DNA of 28,819 nt from Anaerolineaceae bacterium UBA6105 (GTDB taxonomy: Bacteria > Chloroflexota > Anaerolineae > Anaerolineales > Anaerolineaceae). The stretch covers positions 1-28,819 of the forward strand of contig DIWN01000094.1 in the NCBI GenBank assembly GCA_002423495.1, written 5' to 3'. Positions 24,345-28,819 of the stretch are shown in pieces. Both the position numbers and the translations under genes were made by a program. Position 1 is the first letter of the stretch; each line of letters opens with the position of its first letter. The notes beneath the pieces are model-generated. The model was not told where the DNA came from and ran no database searches. It saw only the letters and a list, made by a program, of their open reading frames with translations.

Positions 24345-26093
24345 TTAATCAAGAGAAATGTGTGAGCCACTGGCTCCGACCACACTGGCTTTAACCACCT
24401 GGTCACCTCTCACCAGCCATCCACTCAAGGAGGCTGATCCCGCTTTTGCTCTCCAACCGCTCATCACGAAGCCAAGCGGGCCATCCGCTGGCACCCATTC
24501 GCCATTGTATTTGCGGACAATGTGCAGATGGGTCCCGGTGGAAACACCCCCCTCGCAGGAGGGATGCCCGATGTGATCGCCAGTTTCAACCCAGGTGCCA
24601 ACTGGCACGCGTTGATTGGTGGCAATGTGCAAGTAGATGATGTTCCAACCCGTCTGTTCAAAACCATCACCATCCATATCCACGACCACTGCTCCGTTTT
24701 CCGAGCGCACCACCAACCCAGGACCCGCAGCGGTCACCCACGACCAATTGGTGTGGCAGCCTGCTTCAGCCGAAGGCGGGGCAAAATCCAAAGCCGCCCT
24801 CACATCAGCCGCTCCCCAGGCAGCATGCGGACCAACCGTCATCGCCCAGGTAACACCAGGAGAAAACGGGAGCTGAAGTTCTGGCTGCCGGACATCCGGG
24901 GTGAATAATGGCTCAAAATCCACTGCCCGCAGCCATGGATCGCCAAACATGTTCTGGTAAGTCCAGGTGAAACCTTTCTCACCATAAAGCGCTTCTGCCC
25001 AGCCAGGGAATGTTTCCTGTTTGGAGAAGAAGTGCATCAAACCAATCGTGCCGCAGTTGAGCTCAGCTGAGAGGCGCACTTTACTATAGTCAGGGAATTC
25101 CAATACAACCATGGTCCCTTCGCGCCAGCCATAATAGCCAGTTTCCACAATCCCTGCCGCAGCCTCAAGCTGGTGATAGAGTCCGATGCGATCATTATCA
25201 ATGATGCCGAGGGGATAGGTTTTTTGTTGAGCGGTTTGAGGTCCGCCATACACCCAGCCGCTCTGATACTCCAACAGGGCAAGGAGCAAGCGCGGATTAA
25301 TGGAGAACTCTCGCGCTACCTTTTCAATGATGTCAGCCCCACGCATGACACCAAAGCTATAAACCGATTCCTGGTAACTGGCAAGGTATCCGCCTGCCAG
25401 ACGTACAAATTCATTTACGTCAAAACCAACAGCTGAAGGACTGTTGGCCACCTCACTATCCGGGATGAGTTTGAGGGGCGAAGTAGTTTCATCGAGCCGG
25501 TTAGGAATGAGCAGCAATTGTCCTTCCGGGATGAATCCATCCGAAGGGAGCGGATCACGCGAGCTGATATTCTGCACTTCAACGCCAAAGCGAACTGCCA
25601 GAACGCCAAGACTGTCGCCACTTTGGGCATAATAGAGGATCGGCGCGTCCTCAGCATAGGTAATCATTTGGGCCTGAGTCGGGATGGTCTGCAGAACAGG
25701 CTCCGGCTGGATCAACTCAGGCTCGAGGTGTGTCTCTTCCGGCACAATCAGCGGCATAGCTTCAGAAGCTTCAACTTCTGATGGAGGAAGCGTTGAGGTA
25801 GGAGACTGAGCCCCCACCAGGTTCACTCCAGCAAAAAACGCCGGACCCTCCGGAGCTGGAGGAAGCTCAGCAGGATCTGCCAGTTTGGGCAGTTCAGGCG
25901 AAGAGGTGACTTTGGGGGAATTGCTTGATAAGAACAGGAAAGATCCTACCGCGGCTAACATCACCAGTGTGCTGGTGATCAAGCGCCGACGGCGGCGGCG
26001 GTGAAGCCGCTCAAGGCGGATTTCGCGTTGGCTCTTAGTTTCCGATTTCGTTGAAATCGGCACGGCCATTGTAAGCTTCAACTGTCTCTCCAT
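24345..26093 (-). CDS. LysM plus variant M23 membrane protein (array member 2)
   Basis: A 582-aa paralogue of the neighbouring genes, anchored by one N-terminal transmembrane helix (about 38-56) behind an Arg-rich stretch HRRRRRR instead of a lipobox. A long Pro/Glu-rich linker leads to a LysM at about 153-198. The central motif NPRLLLALLEYQSG is at 266-279 (E275). In the M23-like domain the HxGxD site reads RAALD (R432, D436). A conserved GPHAAWG (H423) precedes it, DMDGDG lies at 472-477, YLH supplies H489 and HLH is at 522-524. C446 and C513 match the cysteine pair of the paralogues. The start at 26093 overlaps the upstream gene by 59 bases; an ATG at 26069 (574 aa, 35-base overlap) is equally possible. 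Confidence 0.84.
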   Translation of the reverse strand: MERQLKLTMAVPISTKSETKSQREIRLERLHRRRRRRLITSTLVMLAAVGSFLFLSSNSPKVTSSPELPKLADPAELPPAPEGPAFFAGVNLVGAQSPTSTLPPSEVEASEAMPLIVPEETHLEPELIQPEPVLQTIPTQAQMITYAEDAPILYYAQSGDSLGVLAVRFGVEVQNISSRDPLPSDGFIPEGQLLLIPNRLDETTSPLKLIPDSEVANSPSAVGFDVNEFVRLAGGYLASYQESVYSFGVMRGADIIEKVAREFSINPRLLLALLEYQSGWVYGGPQTAQQKTYPLGIIDNDRIGLYHQLEAAAGIVETGYYGWREGTMVVLEFPDYSKVRLSAELNCGTIGLMHFFSKQETFPGWAEALYGEKGFTWTYQNMFGDPWLRAVDFEPLFTPDVRQPELQLPFSPGVTWAMTVGPHAAWGAADVRAALDFAPPSAEAGCHTNWSWVTAAGPGLVVRSENGAVVVDMDGDGFEQTGWNIIYLHIATNQRVPVGTWVETGDHIGHPSCEGGVSTGTHLHIVRKYNGEWVPADGPLGFVMSGWRAKAGSASLSGWLVRGDQVVKASVVGASGSHISLD

Positions 26094-27624
26094 CTTTTGT
26101 TAACATCCCGTCGTAGACTGTTCCATAACTTGAGGCAATCCAACCTCCGAGGTTGAAGGGGATGCTTCCTGCGGCTCCGATCCAGACCCCGTTGTAGCGC
26201 CTGGCAATGTGGAAGTGTGTGCCGCTGGTAACCCCACCCTCACAAGAGGCATAACCAATTACATCTCCTGCTGCAACTTGTGTGCCAGCGGGAATGCGCC
26301 CCTCTGTGCCAATGTGGAAGTAATGCACCGTCCAGCCTGTTTGCTCGGAGCCGTCGCCGTCAAGATCCAATACCACAGCCGCGGCACCAGACCGCACCAC
26401 CAAGCCATCCGCCACTGCCAGAACCGGGGCGTCACTCTCATAGCAGCCATAATCGTCTTCTTCACCGGGTGGGGCAAAGTCCAGCGCGGCCCAAATGCTG
26501 CCAGTGCCATAACCCCAATGTGGACCTGAAGTAAGCAACCAGACATCGCCGGGCGCAAGCGGCAGGATAAACTCGGGTTGGGCCAGCCCTTTGGGCACAA
26601 GCGGTTCAATCGTAAAAGCAAATGGGTAACCAAACATCTGCTCGTAAGTGGCATAAAAACCCGTCTCGGAAACCGCGATTTTCCATTCGGTTTTTGTCTT
26701 TACCAGGCTGAAGAAGTGCTGCACACCGGCTGTGGCAGGGTTGATCGTGGGATCGATGCGCATGACCTCGCCATCCGAAAGCACCCAGACTGCCAGGCTG
26801 CCCAGTTGCCAGAGGTTGCTGCCGCGCAGCAACTCGTTGGCAGCCCATCCCAGTTGCTTGTAAAGCCCCTGGCTATACGGATTGAGCAGCCCAAGTGGAT
26901 AATCGGCAGGGATGCCGTTCTTACCCTCACTGCGCACCCAGCCGCTCTGATATTCCAACAGTGCCAGCAAAAGGCGCGGGTTGACCCCGTTCTCATCTGC
27001 CACCCGCTGCACAATTTCAGCACCGGTCATAAGACTTTCATCTTCCAGCGTTTCTTCATAACGGCTCAATTTTCCGTTGAACTGCCAGACTACCGATTCT
27101 GTGTCAAAATCCTTGGCCGATGGACTGTAGACCAGTTCCGCTTCAGGAATAATTTTGAAGCTGGTGCCCTGCTCGTTAGCACTGGCGGGTGGAATGATCA
27201 GGACTTCGCCGGGAGTGATCAGGTTGGGATCTTCGATCTCATTGCGTTCAAGAATCTGTTTGACCGAAACCTGGTTGAGCAGGGCGATCCGCGCCAGTGA
27301 ATCGCCGCTTTGAACCGTGTACTGAGTTTCGGAGGTCCGCAGCGTTGGCAAAGCCATCGGCGCGTTGGGTGTGGGCTGCATCCCGACGGGGGCAAGGGTT
27401 AGTGTGACCTGCGGGACGGAAGTCGGGGGAACCTGGCTTGGGCTTTGAGTCGCCGTTTGCTGCACGTTGAGTGTTGGTTGGGGTGTGTAAACGAGCGTTG
27501 AAGCGGATTCGGGCACCCGCCAGGGCTCATAGTCTTTGACAACCCTTTTGCAGCCTGAAATCAGACCTGAACCAACGATAAGAACACAGCTCAGAAGGGA
27601 GAGTTTCCGCGAGATTAATTTCAT
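26035..27624 (-). CDS. LysM plus variant M23 lipoprotein (array member 1)
   Basis: A 529-aa predicted lipoprotein with lipobox ISGC (Cys25) and a Thr/Pro/Gln-rich linker. A LysM lies at about 101-146 (QYTVQSGDSLARIALLNQV). The central motif NPRLLLALLEYQSG is at 215-228 (E224). The C-terminal M23-like domain has GPHWGYG (H369) and WAALD (W378, D382) in place of HxGxD. It also has DLDGDG at 420-425, YFH (H437) and GTHFHIARRYNG (H470, H472). C394 and C461 are the shared cysteine pair. It is the first gene of the three-gene array and its end overlaps member 2. The start at 27624 is set by the signal peptide; no clear ribosome site precedes it, so a leaderless or short-leader mRNA is possible. Confidence 0.85.
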   Translation of the reverse strand: MKLISRKLSLLSCVLIVGSGLISGCKRVVKDYEPWRVPESASTLVYTPQPTLNVQQTATQSPSQVPPTSVPQVTLTLAPVGMQPTPNAPMALPTLRTSETQYTVQSGDSLARIALLNQVSVKQILERNEIEDPNLITPGEVLIIPPASANEQGTSFKIIPEAELVYSPSAKDFDTESVVWQFNGKLSRYEETLEDESLMTGAEIVQRVADENGVNPRLLLALLEYQSGWVRSEGKNGIPADYPLGLLNPYSQGLYKQLGWAANELLRGSNLWQLGSLAVWVLSDGEVMRIDPTINPATAGVQHFFSLVKTKTEWKIAVSETGFYATYEQMFGYPFAFTIEPLVPKGLAQPEFILPLAPGDVWLLTSGPHWGYGTGSIWAALDFAPPGEEDDYGCYESDAPVLAVADGLVVRSGAAAVVLDLDGDGSEQTGWTVHYFHIGTEGRIPAGTQVAAGDVIGYASCEGGVTSGTHFHIARRYNGVWIGAAGSIPFNLGGWIASSYGTVYDGMLTKDGETVEAYNGRADFNEIGN

Positions 27625-28595
27625 ACTGTTATCTGTTACACCAATCGTGCCAGATATGGACCGATCGTGCCGGTCTCCGTTATTCGTATCGTAGGGCGGG
27701 GGTTGACTCCCGCCGGATCTTGCTCCCACAGCAGATTCTTGATGTTGCCAACAAAGCGGATGGACAGATACCCTGCTGCGCGGGCACGCGAGCCCATCCC
27801 TACCAGGATGCGTCCTTGTTCACACAAGGTCTCCGTCAACTATTCTTGATCGTGCCGGGGTCCATGTTCATGATTGTGCCGACGTCATTGTTCATGATCG
27901 AACCGGTTTGCAAAGAGTGCATGTAACCTGACCGAAGGTCTCCATCAATCCTCCCCGATCGTACCGGTTTGCAAAGAGTGCATGTAACCTGACCGAAGGT
28001 CTCCATCTTTTATCTTCGATCGTGCCGGCGTCCTCGCCGAGTACAGGATTTGACCGAAGGTCTCCAATTCCGGCCATGATGTGCATGCCAGGAGTGCAGA
28101 ATGGTGCGATTTTCACCACTCCGCTGTTGTTGGTTCTGAGGTTTTGCCGGAGTGAGACCGCATACATGCTTGCAAGAATACGGGAGTAAGGCGGTCTCAT
28201 TCCGGCCTACGAAAAACTTCGATCGTGCCGGTCTCCAGACCGAGTACGGGATTTGACCGAAGATCTCCAGCCACAAGAATCCAAAGGCAGATCGCCACGC
28301 AAAAGAGGCTCGCGATGACGGATGGTTTCGTCTTTGCGGGGAGCAAAACAACGTGGCAATCTGCCGTTTTGCCGGAGTGAGCCCGCATACATGCTTGCAG
28401 GAAGAAGGGGGTCAGGCGGTCTCATTCCGGCCTACGAAAAACGCTCGTTCTCACAAGGTCTCCTGAGTGCGACTGCTTGCGTCCCTTTAGGGAAGCCTCC
28501 CTGTGGAACCTTGCGAGGGGTTTGACCGAAAGTCTCAATCTTTTATCTTCTCTCATGCCAAAAACGAGTTGCGACCGGATTTAAAATCGACTTAG
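27625..28595. repeat. Repeat-filled non-coding region
   Basis: There is no credible gene in about 970 bases. Four units of 49-51 bases begin GATCG(T/A)(G/A)CCGG and end GACCGAAGGTCTCCA or a near variant: 27896-27946, 27957-28007, 28018-28066 and 28221-28269. The first two share an exact 45-base block at 27902-27946 and 27963-28007. A separate 77-base direct repeat occurs at 28141-28217 and 28366-28442; both copies end CATTCCGGCCTACGAAAAAC. Single GATCGTGCCGG fragments at 27662 and 27848 and a GACCGAAAGTCTC at 28525 are further partial copies. A GGCGGG/CCCGCC hairpin lies near 27695-27716. Confidence 0.75.
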
Positions 28596-28623
28596 TTGAC
28601 ATTTCGCCACTTTCGTATAAAAT
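28596..28623 (+). promoter_or_regulatory. tRNA-Leu promoter
   Basis: Perfect -35 box TTGACA (28596-28601), 16-base spacer and TAAAAT (28618-28623), ending 10 bases before the mature tRNA 5' end. Confidence 0.8.
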
Positions 28624-28633
28624 ATCAATTCAC

Positions 28634-28720
<87 letters not shown>

Positions 28721-28721
<1 letters not shown>

Positions 28722-28748
28722 AAGACCTCCTTTATTGGAGGTCTTTTT
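28721..28748 (+). terminator. Terminator directly after tRNA-Leu
   Basis: Stem AAAGACCTCC / GGAGGTCTTT around TTTATT, followed by further Ts. The 5' arm starts at the last base of the tRNA CCA end. Confidence 0.9.
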
Positions 28749-28782
28749 ATTCTCCAAAAAATCGATGGCGAAACACACCCGC

Positions 28783-28819
28783 AGTGGTACAATATTTGCA
28801 ACAAAGGTAGCAATGTTTA
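28783..28819 (+). promoter_or_regulatory. Possible promoter and start of the next gene
   Basis: GTGGTACAAT resembles an extended -10 box near 28786-28791. AAAGG at 28803-28807 precedes an ATG at 28813 by 5 bases. Only two codons lie before the window ends, so no product can be proposed. Confidence 0.3.

Noticed and set aside
27896..28269. CRISPR array
   Set aside because: The repeats are 49-51 bases with variable centres and irregular spacing, there are only four, no spacers of constant length exist and no cas genes are present.
28010..28425. Several short minus-strand ORFs
   Set aside because: They are overlapping readings of the direct repeats in this region and share the repeat-derived peptides; none has a ribosome site.

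Overview
The window is bacterial chromosome with mid-to-high GC, dense genes and long stretches of same-strand genes joined by ATGA overlaps. The gene mix suggests a member of Chloroflexota, probably Anaerolineae-like: DUF3048 and DUF4349 lipoproteins, many Thr/Pro-rich lipoproteins with LysM and M23-like domains, HExxH-x18-E gluzincin lipoproteins, a GH36 enzyme, SelA, and repeat-rich intergenic DNA. The taxonomic call is inference from gene content; no rRNA or other marker is present.

Layout. 1-264: interspersed repeats and the prfA promoter. 265-5087 (+): a tightly overlapping operon of prfA, prmC, a tsaC-type gene and a GH36 glycosidase, closed by a strong hairpin at 5139-5166. 5217-8179 (-): DUF3048 lipoprotein, then a metallophosphoesterase, then a DUF4349 lipoprotein. 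8390-11905 (-): full-length cobalamin-dependent metH, preceded by a roughly 95-nt leader that ends in an intrinsic terminator abutting the ribosome binding site. 12081-12254: a twin-hairpin repeat element. 12294-12691 (-): trmO split by a frameshift. 12766-17270 (+): small membrane protein, selA, M24 peptidase, tsaD and an OsmC protein, closed by a terminator at 17313-17356.

17725-27624 is a cell-envelope region. Two paralogous gluzincin lipoproteins (+) flank a membrane-anchored protein with four LysM-like units and an intact M23 endopeptidase domain. Facing them on the minus strand are three tandem paralogues with a LysM, a conserved central helical domain and a variant M23 domain that has lost the first zinc-ligand histidine. 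About 1 kb of repeat-filled non-coding DNA follows, then a tRNA-Leu(CAG) with its own promoter and terminator.

How the genes fit together. PrmC methylates the GGQ glutamine of RF1, its operon neighbour. TsaC and TsaD act at opposite ends of t6A37 synthesis, and TrmO would methylate the t6A product, so three t6A-related genes lie within 16 kb although the third is broken as read. The candidates closest to something undescribed are the three-paralogue variant M23 array together with the gluzincin pair, and the metH leader, which looks like an attenuator but matches no riboswitch I recognise.
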